Source: Sphingomonas echinoides (GTDB lineage: Bacteria; Pseudomonadota; Alphaproteobacteria; Sphingomonadales; Sphingomonadaceae). From it: a stretch of 58,123 bases of DNA. This document shows positions 42,702-53,099 of this stretch, piece after piece. The translations under genes and the position numbers were made by a program. How positions within the stretch are numbered: position 1 is the stretch's first letter; every line of letters starts with the position of its first letter. Below the pieces are notes generated by a model that did not search any database, was not told the origin of the DNA, and saw only the letters and a program-made list of their open reading frames with translations. Where the stretch lies: the NCBI RefSeq assembly GCF_029623395.1, contig NZ_JAPYKK010000028.1, positions 1-58,123 of the forward strand. Direction: 5' to 3'.

Positions 42702-43337
42702 TTAGCGGGATGGATCCGAATCGGCAACCACGCGTCGCCTCAACGCCAACGCATAGATTATTGCGGCGAGTGCGGCGAAGACGAACCATTGTACCGCATA
42801 AGCAAGGTGATTGTTGGGAACCGCCGACAGATCGGGCTGGGGATTGGGATCGAGCCCGCCGACCGGGGGGGCCGCCACGAGCATCAACGTCTTGGGCGCC
42901 GCACGCCCGAACATCCCCGCGATCAGCGGCTGATGGTCCGGCGCATGGCTGATATAACCCGTGACCGGCCCGCCCTTCCAATCGGGCTTTGCGTGCGGAT
43001 CCTTGCCGAAGCCGAGCTGCACCGTGAACCCCGGCCCCTCTGCGCCGCTGCGGCACTTCGCGATCTGCCGCCACCCGGTGCCGCCGCGCGCGTTCCGCCC
43101 GCCCTCGACCGAGAAGCTGCCAGGCGTCAGGCATACCGCCTTGGAACGTCTAAATAAAAGACTGTCATCGACCGGGATCGCCGGGAATGCGACCGGCGGC
43201 AGGGTCACGTTACGGGCATAGTGCACCAACATCGCGGCCTTCTCCGACCGGCGCTGTAGCTGCCAGACGCCGAGCGCGATCATCGCCACGATAGCGAGCG
43301 CCACGAGAAGGGTCGCGACCACCGGCACACGCTTCAT
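42702..43337 (-). CDS. SURF1-family cytochrome c oxidase assembly protein
   Basis: A 211-residue protein with a membrane helix at each end: VVATLLVALAIVAMIALGVW QLQRR at the N terminus and YAVQWFVFAALAAIIYALAL at the C terminus, the SURF1 topology. The QLQRR and NNHLAYAVQWF motifs are typical. It helps insert heme a/assemble oxidase. The ATG overlaps the DUF983 stop. Confidence 0.88.
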   Translation of the reverse strand: MKRVPVVATLLVALAIVAMIALGVWQLQRRSEKAAMLVHYARNVTLPPVAFPAIPVDDSLLFRRSKAVCLTPGSFSVEGGRNARGGTGWRQIAKCRSGAEGPGFTVQLGFGKDPHAKPDWKGGPVTGYISHAPDHQPLIAGMFGRAAPKTLMLVAAPPVGGLDPNPQPDLSAVPNNHLAYAVQWFVFAALAAIIYALALRRRVVADSDPSR

Positions 43338-43720
43338 GGCGGGGTGATCCGCCCTTCATGCGCCGCGTTGCGGTATTCCGCGCCGAGCAACGCCGCCTTG
43401 GCGACCCGCAGCGACCCGACCACGCCGAACACCGTGATCGGCAACCAGATAATCAACTGCAGCCAGATCGGCGGCCCCCAGGCGAGCTGGATCGCAATCG
43501 CGGCCCCGACGATCATTCCGCCAAGAACGAGCGTCAGGATCGCGGCGGGACCGTCCCCGACATTGAAGGCGCGATAGTCGAGGCTGCACCGCGGACATTT
43601 CGCAGCGAAATCGAGCGGCCCGGAAAACAGTCCCGGGGCGCCGCAGCGCGGGCAAAGACCCCTCATCGCAGCGCGCGCGGGGTCCGGCGCGACGAAAGTC
43701 TCTGCCCGCTCCAGCGGCAT
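43334..43720 (-). CDS. DUF983 family protein of the cox operon
   Basis: A 128-residue protein with two CxxC pairs: RGLCPRCGAPGLF and KCPRCSLDY (a likely zinc knuckle), then two membrane helices (ILTLVLGGMIVGAAIAIQLA and LIIWLPITVFGVVG). DUF983 members sit in alphaproteobacterial cox operons; role unknown. Start ATG overlaps the ctaE stop (TGATG); a GTG one codon earlier is not favoured. Confidence 0.85.
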   Translation of the reverse strand: MPLERAETFVAPDPARAAMRGLCPRCGAPGLFSGPLDFAAKCPRCSLDYRAFNVGDGPAAILTLVLGGMIVGAAIAIQLAWGPPIWLQLIIWLPITVFGVVGSLRVAKAALLGAEYRNAAHEGRITPP

Positions 43721-44580
43721 CACCCGCTATGGACCGGCGCGCCCCAGCCGCCCCAGACATAAACGGTGACGAACAGGAACAACCATACGACGTCGACGAA
43801 GTGCCAGTACCAGGCGGCCGCTTCGAACCCGAAATGCTGCTTGGGGGTGAAGTCGCCACGATACACGCGGACCAAACAGACGATCAGGAAGATCGTCCCG
43901 ATCATCACGTGGAAGCCGTGGAACCCGGTCGACATGAAGAACGCCGCGCCATAGTTCAGCCCCTTGAACGGGAACGGCGCTTCCGAATATTCGAACGCTT
44001 GGATCGAGCTGAATATCAGCCCCAGGATGATCGTTGCCCACAAACCCTTCTTGAGCCCGTCGCGATCGCCGTGGATCAGCGCGTGATGCGCCCAGGTGAC
44101 GGTGGTACCGCTGGTCAGCAGGATCAGCGTGTTGAGCAGCGGGAACTTGAAGGCATCGATCACCTCGAGCCCCTTGGGCGGCCATTGGCCGACGCCGTTG
44201 GCGACATCCGCGATCAGGCTGACCTTGCCGTCGAGCACCTGGATTCCTGCCGGAAACAAGGAGAAATCGAAGAACGCCCAGAACCAGCCGACGAAGAACA
44301 TGACCTCGGACGCGATGAACAGGATCATCCCGTAGCGGAGATGGAGCTGAACGACCGGAGTGTGATCACCCGCATTCGCCTCGATCACAACCTGTCGCCA
44401 CCAGCCGTACATCACCGCAAGTACGCCTGCGAGCCCGGCATAGAACAGCAGCCCGCCGCCGACCGCGGAATGCATCCACATGATTCCGCCCGCCGCCATC
44501 GCCAGCGCCGCCATCGACCCAGCCAGCGGCCAGATGCTGGGAGGCAGGATATGATAATCGTGGTTCTTGGCACCGGCCAT
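43720..44580 (-). CDS. ctaE: Cytochrome c oxidase subunit III
   Basis: A 286-residue seven-helix membrane protein. HDYHILPPSIWPLAGSMAAL at the start, MFFVGWFWAFFDFSLFP, then GTTVTWAHHALIHGDRDGLK and GFHGFHVMIGTIFLIVCLVR are the family signature. Subunit III stabilises the oxygen-reducing core. It is 48 bases downstream of ctaG. Confidence 0.95.
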   Translation of the reverse strand: MAGAKNHDYHILPPSIWPLAGSMAALAMAAGGIMWMHSAVGGGLLFYAGLAGVLAVMYGWWRQVVIEANAGDHTPVVQLHLRYGMILFIASEVMFFVGWFWAFFDFSLFPAGIQVLDGKVSLIADVANGVGQWPPKGLEVIDAFKFPLLNTLILLTSGTTVTWAHHALIHGDRDGLKKGLWATIILGLIFSSIQAFEYSEAPFPFKGLNYGAAFFMSTGFHGFHVMIGTIFLIVCLVRVYRGDFTPKQHFGFEAAAWYWHFVDVVWLFLFVTVYVWGGWGAPVHSG

Positions 44581-44628
44581 GTTGCATCCCCGTCGTGTGA
44601 TCGTTGGATCGATCGGATTTTTCGTACC

Positions 44629-45186
44629 CTAGCTTTTGGCTTTCGCCGAATCCACCGGGTAAAACGTGTAGCTTAGCGTAATCGTCTCGACGTCGCTTGC
44701 GTCCGGGTCCTGCAGGATCTTGGGATCGACGAAGAAGATCACCGGCATCCGGGCGGTCTCGCCCGGTTGCAGCGTCTGCTGCGTGAAGCAGAAGCACTGG
44801 ATCTTGGTGAAGTACTTTCCGGCCTGTGCAGGCGTCACGTTGAACGTTGCGGTGCCCGTGATCGGCTTGTTCGACGTGTTCCTTGCGGTGAAGAACGCCA
44901 TGTCGCGCGCACCGACGTCGACCGTATCATACGGGTTCTCGGGCAGGAACTTCCACGGCATGTGCGGCGCGACGTTGGTGTCGAAGTCGATCCGGATCTG
45001 GTGGTTCTTGACCGCCCCCGGCGCGACCGTCCCACGCTGCGTGGTGCCGTTGAGGCCGGTCGCCTGGCAAAACATGCGGTAGAGCGGAATGCTCGCCCAC
45101 CCCAGCCCGCTCATGAAACAGATCCCCAGCACCGCGAGCAGCGCGGTGCGCAGCTTGCGATCCATCCGGGCGATCCGGGCGATCAT
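44629..45186 (-). CDS. ctaG: Cytochrome c oxidase assembly protein CtaG (Cox11-like copper chaperone)
   Basis: A 185-residue membrane-anchored copper chaperone delivering CuB to subunit I. One N-terminal helix (LLAVLGICFMSGLGWASIPL), RMFCQATGLNGTTQR, and the conserved copper-binding CFCF in FTKIQCFCFTQQTL, then VFFVDPKIL-like (VIFFVDPKILQDPDA) identify Cox11/CtaG. Its ATG overlaps the preceding small gene. Confidence 0.95.
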   Translation of the reverse strand: MIARIARMDRKLRTALLAVLGICFMSGLGWASIPLYRMFCQATGLNGTTQRGTVAPGAVKNHQIRIDFDTNVAPHMPWKFLPENPYDTVDVGARDMAFFTARNTSNKPITGTATFNVTPAQAGKYFTKIQCFCFTQQTLQPGETARMPVIFFVDPKILQDPDASDVETITLSYTFYPVDSAKAKS

Positions 45187-45347
45187 TGGTGCGGCATTCC
45201 CGGCATCCCCGCCTTGATCTTGGCGATGCTTATAGCGAACACCAGGATCACGAATGCAAACAGGATAATCGCCAGCACCGTCGCGCGCGCACGCTGGCGC
45301 TTGCGAACAAGGGCCGCCTGGCTGGTAGGATCCGGAAGCTCGTTCAT
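45183..45347 (-). CDS. Small single-helix protein of the cox operon
   Basis: A 54-residue protein with a basic N terminus ([10 protein letters not shown]) and one membrane helix ([19 protein letters not shown]). Small proteins of this kind lie between ctaB and ctaG in alphaproteobacterial cox operons and are sometimes labelled CoxF-like. The start at 45347 overlaps the ctaB stop, and its own stop overlaps ctaG, so it is an integral operon member. Confidence 0.75.
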   Translation of the reverse strand: MNELPDPTSQAALVRKRQRARATVLAIILFAFVILVFAISIAKIKAGMPGMPHQ

Positions 45348-46249
45348 GCCAGGCACCGATCGGTTGCGAGGGTCGCGAAGATCGCGAGGATATAGCCGAT
45401 CGAATAGACGAACAGCCAGCGTTCGGCCTTCATCGTCGCAGGCGTCTCGGCGCGCTGAACGACGACCCAGACGGTCAAGCCAAGGAAAATCGCCGATAAG
45501 ACCGAGGCGACGATGCCGTAAAGCGATCCCGCCAGCCCGAGCGGCCACGGCGAGATCGCGGCGGCGGTCATCAGCACCGTATAGAACAGCATCTGCGCGC
45601 GCGTCGTCTTTGCGCTCGCGACGACCGGAAGCATCGGTACGCCACCCTTCGCATAATCGTCGCGAATCAGCAGCGCGAGCGCCCAGCTATGCGGCGGGGT
45701 CCACAGGAAGATGATCGCGAACATCAGCAGCGGCAGCGCCGAGACCGAGCCCGTCGCCGCGACCCAGCCGATCAGCGGCGGAAACGCACCAGCTGCACCA
45801 CCGATCACGATGTTCTGCGGGGTCAGCCGTTTGAGACCGACGGTATAGACGAGCACGTAGAACAGGATCGACACCGCCAGCAGCACGGCAGCGAGGATGT
45901 TGATAGCGAGCCCCATCAGCAACACCGAGAACACTCCAAGCGCCACGCCGAACTGAAGTGCGGTTTCGCGCTCCATCTTGCCAGCGGGCAGCGGGCGCTT
46001 GGCAGTGCGCTTCATCAGCGCATCGATGTCGGATTCATACCACTGGTTGAGCGCGCCAGCCGCGCCTGCCGCGAGCGCGATTGCAAGGATCGCGGTGAAC
46101 GCAAGAACGGGGGGCAGCGATACGGGCGCAGCGAGCATCCCGCAAAGCGCAGTGAACACGACCGAACGCATCACACGCGGCTTGGTCAGCGCGAAGAAGT
46201 CGCGCCAGTCGGCAGGAAGGCTTGGGTTCGAAACGGTCACAACAGTCAT
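45344..46249 (-). CDS. ctaB: Protoheme IX farnesyltransferase (heme O synthase)
   Basis: A 301-residue UbiA-family membrane enzyme that farnesylates heme B for cytochrome oxidase. [20 protein letters not shown] at the start, the [20 protein letters not shown] prenyl-diphosphate-binding region, and [20 protein letters not shown] are diagnostic. A GGGGAGGA ribosome-binding sequence about 9 bases upstream is supplied by the end of an intergenic element. Confidence 0.95.
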   Translation of the reverse strand: MTVVTVSNPSLPADWRDFFALTKPRVMRSVVFTALCGMLAAPVSLPPVLAFTAILAIALAAGAAGALNQWYESDIDALMKRTAKRPLPAGKMERETALQFGVALGVFSVLLMGLAINILAAVLLAVSILFYVLVYTVGLKRLTPQNIVIGGAAGAFPPLIGWVAATGSVSALPLLMFAIIFLWTPPHSWALALLIRDDYAKGGVPMLPVVASAKTTRAQMLFYTVLMTAAAISPWPLGLAGSLYGIVASVLSAIFLGLTVWVVVQRAETPATMKAERWLFVYSIGYILAIFATLATDRCLA

Positions 46250-46260
46250 TTACAAAGATC

Positions 46261-46372
46261 CTCCCCTCCCGCTCGCGGGAGGGGCTGGGGGTGGGCTCGC
46301 GCTATCCCCTGGCGGAGTCGTTCGGAGCAGCGCGCGAGCCCACCCCTACCCCTCCCGCACGCGGGAGGGGAG
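46261..46372. repeat. Long composite inverted repeat between ctaD and ctaB
   Basis: Arms 46261-46302 and 46331-46372 are inverted copies of about 42 bases; CTCCCCTCCCGC pairs with GCGGGAGGGG within each arm as well. The element occupies most of the gap between ctaD and ctaB and ends (minus strand) in GGGGAGGA immediately before the ctaB start. It may both weaken read-through and provide the ribosome-binding site. Confidence 0.8.
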
Positions 46373-46380
46373 TTAAAACC

Positions 46381-48042
46381 TCAGTCGATCCGCGGGAGCG
46401 TCTCGAACTGGTGATATGGCGGCGGGCTCGACAGCGTCCATTCAAGCGTCGTTGCGCCTTCGCCCCACGGGCTGTCGCCGGCCTTCTTGCCCGACATCAG
46501 CGACATGATGACGTTGACGAAGAACACCACCATCGATGCCGCCATGATCATATAGCCGATGCTCGCGACCCAGTTCCACTGCGCGAGCGCATCGGCATAG
46601 TCCGGCACGCGGCGCTGCATGTTCTGGAGGCCCAGGAAATGCATCGGGAAGAACATCACGTTCACGCCCAGGAAGAACACCCAATAGTGAACCTGACCGA
46701 GGAACTCATTGTACATCTTCCCCGACATCTTCGGGAACCAGTAATAGAAGCCGCAGAACAGCGAGAACACCGCACCCAGCGACAGCACGTAGTGGAAATG
46801 CGCCACCACATAGTAGCTGTCCTGCATGTAATCGTCGATGCCGCCGTTGGCGAGCACCACGCCGGTCACGCCGCCGACGGTGAACATGAAGATGAACCCG
46901 ATCGCCCACAGCATCGGCGTCTTGAAGGTGAGCGAGCCACCCCACATCGTCGCGATCCACGAGAAGATCTTGATGCCGGTCGGCACCGCGATCACCATCG
47001 TCGCCGCGGTGAAGTACATCTTGGTGTTCACGCTGAGGCCCGTCGTGAACATGTGGTGCGCCCACACGACGAAGCCGACCACGCCGATCGCGACCATGGC
47101 GTACGCCATGCCGAGGTAGCCGAAGACGGGCTTCTTCGAGAAGGTCGAGATCACCTGGCTGACGATGCCGAAGCCCGGCAGAATCATGATGTAGACCTCG
47201 GGGTGACCGAAGAACCAGAACAGATGCTGGTACAGCACCGGATCGCCGCCACCGGCCGGATCGAAGAAGGTCGTGCCAAAGTTGCGATCGGTCAGCAGCA
47301 TCGTGATCGCGGCGGCGAGCACCGGAAGCGCCAGCAGCAGCAGGAAGGCGGTGACCAGCACCGACCAAACGAACAGCGGCATCTTGTGGAGCGTCATGCC
47401 CGGAGCGCGCATGTTGAAGATCGTCGTGATGAAGTTGATCGCACCGAGGATTGACGAGGCACCCGCCAGATGGAGCGCAAGGATCGCCATGTCGGTCGAC
47501 GGCCCCGGCTCGCCATAGGTCGAGAGCGGCGCGTAGAGCGTCCAGCCATTGCCCGCGCCACCGAAGAACGGCGACGCCAGCAGCAGCGTGAAGGCGGGGA
47601 TGAGCAGCCAGAACGACACGTTGTTCATCCGCGGGAACGCCATGTCGGGCGCGCCGATCATGATCGGCACGAACCAGTTGCCGAACCCACCGATCATCGC
47701 GGGCATCACCATGAAGAACACCATGATCAGCCCGTGTGCGGTAATCAGGACGTTCCACAGATGGAGCGAGTGATCGAGCCCCTGCTCGCCACCTGGCAGG
47801 AAGCTTGCCCAGTAACCGAGATACTGGATCCCGGGATGCGCCAACTCGGCGCGCATCAGGCCAGAGATACCACCACCGATGATCCCCGCGACGATCGCGA
47901 AAATCAGGTACAGCGTCCCGATGTCCTTGTGGTTGGTCGACATGAACCAGCGCGCGAAGAACGACATCTCGTGCGTATCATGCGCGTGGGCGTCGTCGTG
48001 ATGCGCCTCGAAGGCGCTTGGGGTCAGGGCAGTATCGGTCAT
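46381..48042 (-). CDS. ctaD: Cytochrome c oxidase subunit I
   Basis: A 553-residue heme-copper oxidase core with twelve helices. [54 protein letters not shown] (CuB histidine and cross-linked tyrosine), [11 protein letters not shown] (CuB histidine pair) and [19 protein letters not shown] (heme a and a3 ligands) are all present. It reduces oxygen and pumps protons. It is three bases from ctaC. Confidence 0.97.
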   Translation of the reverse strand: MTDTALTPSAFEAHHDDAHAHDTHEMSFFARWFMSTNHKDIGTLYLIFAIVAGIIGGGISGLMRAELAHPGIQYLGYWASFLPGGEQGLDHSLHLWNVLITAHGLIMVFFMVMPAMIGGFGNWFVPIMIGAPDMAFPRMNNVSFWLLIPAFTLLLASPFFGGAGNGWTLYAPLSTYGEPGPSTDMAILALHLAGASSILGAINFITTIFNMRAPGMTLHKMPLFVWSVLVTAFLLLLALPVLAAAITMLLTDRNFGTTFFDPAGGGDPVLYQHLFWFFGHPEVYIMILPGFGIVSQVISTFSKKPVFGYLGMAYAMVAIGVVGFVVWAHHMFTTGLSVNTKMYFTAATMVIAVPTGIKIFSWIATMWGGSLTFKTPMLWAIGFIFMFTVGGVTGVVLANGGIDDYMQDSYYVVAHFHYVLSLGAVFSLFCGFYYWFPKMSGKMYNEFLGQVHYWVFFLGVNVMFFPMHFLGLQNMQRRVPDYADALAQWNWVASIGYMIMAASMVVFFVNVIMSLMSGKKAGDSPWGEGATTLEWTLSSPPPYHQFETLPRID

Positions 48043-48045
48043 GAC

Positions 48046-49176
48046 TCAGTTCCCTGCGGAAGCGTTGGCGGGGCTGGCACCGGCGACGGGGGCCTCGGCG
48101 GGCAAGGCCTCCGCCGCGGCGTTCCCGACCGCGGTTGGCTCGCCAGTAGCAACGGCTGCGGGTGTCGCGGCGACGGGGGCTGCGGCGGCGCCGTTACCCG
48201 GCATCGTACCACCCTTGGCCTTGACCCACTGCGCGAACACCGCTGGCGACACCGCCTGCACCGTGATCGGCATATAGCCATGCCGCGCGCCGCACAGTTC
48301 GGAGCAGACGCCGAAATAGACGCCTTCCTTTTCGATCGTGAAGCTGGTCTCGTTCAGGCGACCCGGGATCGCGTCGAGCTTGATCCAGAACGCCGGGATT
48401 TCCCAGCTATGGATCACGTCGTTAGAGGTCGTGATCAGCCGGACCGGCACGCCGACCGGCAGCACGACGCGTGCATCGGTCGCGAGTAGACGGGGTCCGT
48501 CGATCGCGGTGCGAGCGCGTTCGCCCTTGCCGACTTCATTGGCTTCCTTGAGCATGTTCGACGTGATCGAGAAGCCGCCGTTGCCGGGATATTCGTAACT
48601 CCAATACCATTGATTGCCGATCGCTTTGAGCACGACCGCATTCTTGGGTGCAGGCTTGTACTGCGCCTGGAGCAGACCGATCGAAGGGAGTGCCAGCCCG
48701 AGCAGGATCAACACCGGAATGCCGGTCCATGCCACTTCGAGAATGGTATTGTGCGACGTCCTGGAGGCGACAGGGTTCTTCGCCCGGCGAAACCGAACGA
48801 TCACGAGACCCAGCAATGCCAGCACGAATAGCGAGATCACCGTGATGACCGGCATCAGCAACGCGTTGTGGAACCATGCCGCCTGACGTCCGGTCTTGGT
48901 GACCTGCGGCTGAAGCGAAATGTGTCCAGGCACCGGCTGACCGATCGTCGGATCGATCGCCATGGCGGGCGCACCGTCGACCGCGAGCATCGGGTCGGTC
49001 GCGGCAGTCACGGCGGGCGCAGCAGGCGCCGCGACGGGTGCGGCGGCAACCTCGGGTTTGGTCACGGTCACGACCGGAGCGGCTTGCGGTGCCGCCTGTA
49101 CTGCGCCTGTACCAATCATCGCGAGGCCCGCCGCCATCACGATCGATTTCATCCCGATCATACGCATCCTCTGCAT
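48046..49176 (-). CDS. ctaC: Cytochrome c oxidase subunit II
   Basis: A 376-residue subunit II. A signal peptide and an Ala/Val/Pro-rich extension of about 60 residues precede two membrane helices (LLMPVITVISLFVLALLGLV, EVAWTGIPVLILLGLALPSI). The CuA domain has CSELCGARHGYMP, giving the conserved Cys, Glu, Cys, His and Met. A second Ala/Pro-rich tail follows. The ATG at 49176 has AGGG upstream; an ATG five codons later (49161) has GAGG and is a good alternative. Confidence 0.95.
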   Translation of the reverse strand: MQRMRMIGMKSIVMAAGLAMIGTGAVQAAPQAAPVVTVTKPEVAAAPVAAPAAPAVTAATDPMLAVDGAPAMAIDPTIGQPVPGHISLQPQVTKTGRQAAWFHNALLMPVITVISLFVLALLGLVIVRFRRAKNPVASRTSHNTILEVAWTGIPVLILLGLALPSIGLLQAQYKPAPKNAVVLKAIGNQWYWSYEYPGNGGFSITSNMLKEANEVGKGERARTAIDGPRLLATDARVVLPVGVPVRLITTSNDVIHSWEIPAFWIKLDAIPGRLNETSFTIEKEGVYFGVCSELCGARHGYMPITVQAVSPAVFAQWVKAKGGTMPGNGAAAAPVAATPAAVATGEPTAVGNAAAEALPAEAPVAGASPANASAGN

Positions 49177-49244
49177 CTACCCTTTGCGACTCTGTCGGCT
49201 TTTCCGGACGACGACCAGGCGGGGATACGCCCTTTTCTTTTAGG

Positions 49245-49273
49245 GCTATAAGCGGAAGGGACGAAGGCCTCAA
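49245..49273 (-). promoter_or_regulatory. Sigma70-like promoter of the cox operon
   Basis: On the minus strand TTGAGG (49273-49268), 17-base spacer, TATAGC (49250-49245). The ATG of ctaC is about 70 bases downstream. A GCCCT/AGGGC hairpin lies just after the -10. It probably drives the whole ctaC-to-SURF1 run. The other half of the 205-base gap precedes pyrE and shows no clear promoter. Confidence 0.55.
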
Positions 49274-49381
49274 CCCGCGTGTGTCCTTTTTATGGCGCGA
49301 TCGTTGCGTCCGTCTGTCCGCGCCCGTAATCAGGCCCCAAATCCCGAGTATATCACGGGCGCAATCACTGGACCGCATCTC

Positions 49382-49963
49382 ATGACCGAAGACGATGTTC
49401 TCGCCGAATTCCGTGCTGCCGAGGCGTTGCTGGAGGGACATTTCATCCTGTCGTCCGGGCTGCGGTCGTCGCGCTACCTGCAATGCGCGCGCGTTCTGAT
49501 GGACCCGGCACGCGGCGCGCGGCTCGCGGAAGCGCTCGTCGCGCGACTGCCGGCGGACATCCGTGCCGACATCGCCGCCGTAGTTTCGCCTGCGATGGGC
49601 GGAGTGATCGCCGGGCACGAGATGGGTCGCGCGCTCGGCGTCCCCGCGATGTTCCTCGAACGCCCGGACGGCACGTTCGAACTGCGCCGCGGCTTCCGGC
49701 TGGAGCCGGGCACCAAGGTCTTCATGATGGAAGACGTCGTCACCACCGGCCTGTCCTCGCGCGAAGCGATCGCCGCGATCACGCGTGCGGGCGGCGAGAC
49801 GGTGGCAGCGGGCGCGCTGGTCGACCGCTCGAACGGCACCGCCGATCTCGGCGTCCCCTTCTATCCACTGATCCGGCTCGACGTGCCGACCTACAGCGCC
49901 GACGCGCTCCCGCCCGAACTCGCGGCAATCCCCGCGATCAAGCCCGGCAGTCGCGCGGCATGA
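49382..49963 (+). CDS. pyrE: Orotate phosphoribosyltransferase
   Basis: A 193-residue enzyme adding orotate to PRPP in pyrimidine synthesis. [20 protein letters not shown] is the N-terminal signature; the PRPP loop is [19 protein letters not shown] with the acidic ED pair and TTG; and [19 protein letters not shown] is the phosphate loop. Start ATG at 49382 matches family length. It overlaps pdxJ by four bases. Confidence 0.95.
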   Translation: MTEDDVLAEFRAAEALLEGHFILSSGLRSSRYLQCARVLMDPARGARLAEALVARLPADIRADIAAVVSPAMGGVIAGHEMGRALGVPAMFLERPDGTFELRRGFRLEPGTKVFMMEDVVTTGLSSREAIAAITRAGGETVAAGALVDRSNGTADLGVPFYPLIRLDVPTYSADALPPELAAIPAIKPGSRAA

Positions 49964-50688
49964 CCCCCCCGCTCCGCCTGGGAGTCAATATCGATCACGT
50001 CGCAACCGTCCGCAACGCGCGCGGGTCGGGCTATCCCGATCCGGTGCGCGCGGCGCTGCTCGCTGCCGAATCGGGGGCTGACGGCATCACTGCGCACTTG
50101 CGCGAAGACCGTCGGCACATCACCGACGACGACATCGCGCGCCTCTCATCCGAATTGACGATCCCGCTCAATCTCGAGATGGCGGCGACCGACGAGATGC
50201 TCGCGATTGCGCTGCGCCACCGTCCACATGCCGCGTGCATCGTCCCCGAGAAACGCGATGAACGCACCACCGAGGGCGGGCTCGACGCGGCAGGGCAGTT
50301 CGCCACGCTGGCGCCGTTGGTCGCGCAACTGACTGCGGCCGGGATCCGCGTCTCGCTGTTCGTCGAACCCAGCGCCGCCCAGATTGACGCAGCACTCCGG
50401 CTCGGCGCGCCAGTCGTCGAACTCCATACCGGGCGCTATTGCGAGCTGGAGGGCGAGGCGCAGGCCGAAGAACTCCTCCGCATCGCCGATGCCGCTGCGC
50501 TGTCGGTCAAGAACGGGATAGAAGTCCACGCCGGCCACGGCCTGACGCTCGCCAATGTCGCCCCGATCGCTGCGATTCCGCAAATCCGCGAGCTCAACAT
50601 CGGCCACAGCCTGATCGCCGATGCGATCTTCGTCGGGTTGGACGATGCGGTCCGTGCGATGCGCAGCGCGATGGACGCGGCCCGGTGA
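49960..50688 (+). CDS. pdxJ: Pyridoxine 5'-phosphate synthase
   Basis: A 242-residue TIM barrel making pyridoxine phosphate. [51 protein letters not shown] and [16 protein letters not shown] are diagnostic, including the active-site His and Glu. It overlaps pyrE and is followed 16 bases later by acpS. Confidence 0.97.
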   Translation: MTPPLRLGVNIDHVATVRNARGSGYPDPVRAALLAAESGADGITAHLREDRRHITDDDIARLSSELTIPLNLEMAATDEMLAIALRHRPHAACIVPEKRDERTTEGGLDAAGQFATLAPLVAQLTAAGIRVSLFVEPSAAQIDAALRLGAPVVELHTGRYCELEGEAQAEELLRIADAAALSVKNGIEVHAGHGLTLANVAPIAAIPQIRELNIGHSLIADAIFVGLDDAVRAMRSAMDAAR

Positions 50689-50704
50689 TGCGCGTGGGTT
50701 TGCG

Positions 50705-51115
50705 ATGATCATCGGGTTGGGCTCGGACCTGTGCAACATCGAGCGGATCCAGGCATCGCTCGACCGCTTCGGCGACCGCTTCGAACACCGCGTCTTTACT
50801 GACGTCGAACGGGCCAAGGGCGCCGCGCGCCCGTTCACCAAGGCAGGCACGCTCGCCAAGCGCTTCGCCGCCAAGGAAGCCTTTTCCAAGGCAGTCGGAA
50901 CCGGGTTCAAGCGCGGGGTGTTCATGAAGGATATTGGCGTCGTCAACGCACCTTCCGGCGCGCCGACCCTGCACCTGCATGGCGGCGCAAAGGCGAGGCT
51001 TGACGCGTTGACGCCCGACGGCCACGTCGCGCGACTACATTTGACGATGACCGACGATCATCCCTGGGCGCAAGCGTTCGTGATCATCGAAGCGGTTCCG
51101 AGGGACGAGACATGA
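50705..51115 (+). CDS. acpS: Holo-[acyl-carrier-protein] synthase
   Basis: A 136-residue 4'-phosphopantetheinyl transferase that activates [23 protein letters not shown] carries the metal-binding Asp, and [19 protein letters not shown] the second motif with Glu and Lys. The start gives normal family length. It overlaps lepB by four bases; acpS near lepB and pdxJ is a common alphaproteobacterial order. Confidence 0.95.
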   Translation: MIIGLGSDLCNIERIQASLDRFGDRFEHRVFTDVERAKGAARPFTKAGTLAKRFAAKEAFSKAVGTGFKRGVFMKDIGVVNAPSGAPTLHLHGGAKARLDALTPDGHVARLHLTMTDDHPWAQAFVIIEAVPRDET

Positions 51116-52041
51116 GCGAGGAGCTGGCCCTGAGCGCAGACGAGACCAAGGCGCGCGTCGACGCCGGGAATGCTTCCGCCACCCCCGGCGGCAAGCAAAC
51201 CAAGAAACCCGGCACCGACTGGGCGTCGGAGATCCGCGGTATCTTCTGGTTGATCCTCGCGGTTCTGGGCTTCCACAGCTTCATCGCCAAGCCCTTCTAC
51301 ATTCCGTCGGAATCGATGCTCCCAGGGCTCCTGGTCGGCGACCAGCTGGTAGTGAGCAAATTCCCGTACGGTTTCTCGTTCGTCTCGCCGACGTTTCACC
51401 TCTTGCCATTCATTCCCGGCCGGTTGTTCGGCCATCTGCCCGAGCGTGGCGACGTCGTGATCGTCACGCCGCCGGGGACAAAGACCGACTATATCAAGCG
51501 GCTGATCGGGCTTCCCGGCGACCGGCTCGAAGTCCGTGACGGCACCGTCATCCTGAACGGCGTGCCGGTAAAGCGTGGCCCGCTCCATTACGTCGACATT
51601 CGCAACTACGGCAACGCCCCTCTGCCCGCGCCCGAAACCGGCGTGACCTGCGATCCAAGCCAGTATGACGATGCGCTCGGCACCGCGCCCGACGGCAAGA
51701 GCGTCTGCCGTCTGCCGATCGTCACCGAAACGCTCCCCAACGGTCGGCATTACGACACGGTCGATCTCGGCACCTACCCGGGTGACAATTATCCCGCCAT
51801 CACGATCCCAGCGAAGCACGTCTTCCTGATGGGTGACAATCGCGATCGCAGCGCGGACAGCCGGTTCCCCCTGTCTGAACAGGGCCTCGGCGGACCGGTG
51901 CCGTGGGAATATTTGGGTGGCCGCGCGGAATTCATCACTTTCTCCAAAACTGGGCTTGGTTCCTGGAATCCCCTGACTTGGGGTCAGTCGTTCCGTGGCG
52001 GACGCGCTGGCACCTCCTTGCATGCGAGCCGTAGTACATGA
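51112..52041 (+). CDS. lepB: Signal peptidase I
   Basis: A 309-residue membrane protease removing Sec/Tat signal peptides. One membrane helix ([20 protein letters not shown]), the catalytic serine in [15 protein letters not shown], and the catalytic lysine in [19 protein letters not shown], plus [17 protein letters not shown] near the end, identify it. An insert of about 45 residues between boxes D and E is a normal variation. It overlaps the next gene by four bases. Confidence 0.95.
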   Translation: MSEELALSADETKARVDAGNASATPGGKQTKKPGTDWASEIRGIFWLILAVLGFHSFIAKPFYIPSESMLPGLLVGDQLVVSKFPYGFSFVSPTFHLLPFIPGRLFGHLPERGDVVIVTPPGTKTDYIKRLIGLPGDRLEVRDGTVILNGVPVKRGPLHYVDIRNYGNAPLPAPETGVTCDPSQYDDALGTAPDGKSVCRLPIVTETLPNGRHYDTVDLGTYPGDNYPAITIPAKHVFLMGDNRDRSADSRFPLSEQGLGGPVPWEYLGGRAEFITFSKTGLGSWNPLTWGQSFRGGRAGTSLHASRST

Positions 52042-53099
52042 GTAAATCCGATATGGCGCAGGTCTCGGAGCCTGCGCCAAACGAACTGCGCGACCCATTT
52101 GTTCGCAAGGAATTGACGCGCGCCACGGTGTGGCTCGGCCTTGCCTGCGCGATCGCACTGCTGGTCCTTTTGGTTCATCCGTTACTGATCATCTTCGGCG
52201 GGCTGGTCTTCGCCTCGATGCTGGACGGCGGCGTCCGGCTGCTCGGGCGCGTGTTGCCAATCGGTCGGTCATGGCGGCTGCTGATCGTCGTGTTGCTGAC
52301 GGTCCTGTTCCTCATCGGCCTCGTCTGGCTGACCGGCGTCCAGGTCACCGCGCAGTTCGCGCAGCTCCAGCAGACGCTCATCACCCAGGCGACGCGGCTG
52401 TCCAATTGGGCGACCGAGAAGGGGATCATGCCGCAACAGGCCGATATCAACGGCATGGTGCAACAGGCGCTCGGCTCGTTCGGAAAGCTCACCGGTTATC
52501 TCGGGATCGTCTTCGGCGCGCTCGCCAGCCTGGTGATGGTGCTGGTGATCGGGTTGTTCGTGGCGATCGAGCCGCGTCTCTATGGTCGCGGGCTCGAATG
52601 GATGGTCCCGCGCGACATGCGACCGCGCTTCGCCGGTACGATCGAGCAGATGGCGACGACGATGCGCCGGCTGCTCGCTGGCCGCCTGTTCGGCATGGCG
52701 CTGGAAGGCGCGATGACCGGCATCGCATTGGCGTTCGCCGGGGTCCCGATGGCGCTGGTGCTCGGGATCCTAACCGGCCTGCTTGCCTTCATCCCCAACC
52801 TCGGCGCGATCGTCAGCGGCATCCTGATGGTCGCGGTCGGGTTCAGCGCGGGATCGGACACCGGCCTGTGGGCGATCTGTATCTACGTCTTCATCCAGAC
52901 GCTCGACGGATATGTCATCATCCCGATGGTTGCCAAGAAGACGGTCGACTTGCCGCCCGCGCTCACGCTGTCTTCGCAGATCCTCGCTGGTACGTTGTTC
53001 GGGCTGCTCGGGCTGACGCTCGCCGACCCGCTGACCGCGATGATCAAGGTTGCGCTCGAGCGTAGCTCCGAAGCGGAAGAGGAAACCGACGCGGCATGA
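52038..53099 (+). CDS. AI-2E family transporter
   Basis: A 353-residue protein of the PerM/TqsA class (PF01594) with about seven membrane helices: TVWLGLACAIALLVLLVHPL, LIVVLLTVLFLIGLVWLTGV and AFIPNLGAIVSGILMVAVGF are typical stretches. The family exports varied small molecules or ions; the substrate is unknown here. It overlaps both lepB and maiA by four bases. Confidence 0.85.
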   Translation: MSKSDMAQVSEPAPNELRDPFVRKELTRATVWLGLACAIALLVLLVHPLLIIFGGLVFASMLDGGVRLLGRVLPIGRSWRLLIVVLLTVLFLIGLVWLTGVQVTAQFAQLQQTLITQATRLSNWATEKGIMPQQADINGMVQQALGSFGKLTGYLGIVFGALASLVMVLVIGLFVAIEPRLYGRGLEWMVPRDMRPRFAGTIEQMATTMRRLLAGRLFGMALEGAMTGIALAFAGVPMALVLGILTGLLAFIPNLGAIVSGILMVAVGFSAGSDTGLWAICIYVFIQTLDGYVIIPMVAKKTVDLPPALTLSSQILAGTLFGLLGLTLADPLTAMIKVALERSSEAEEETDAA

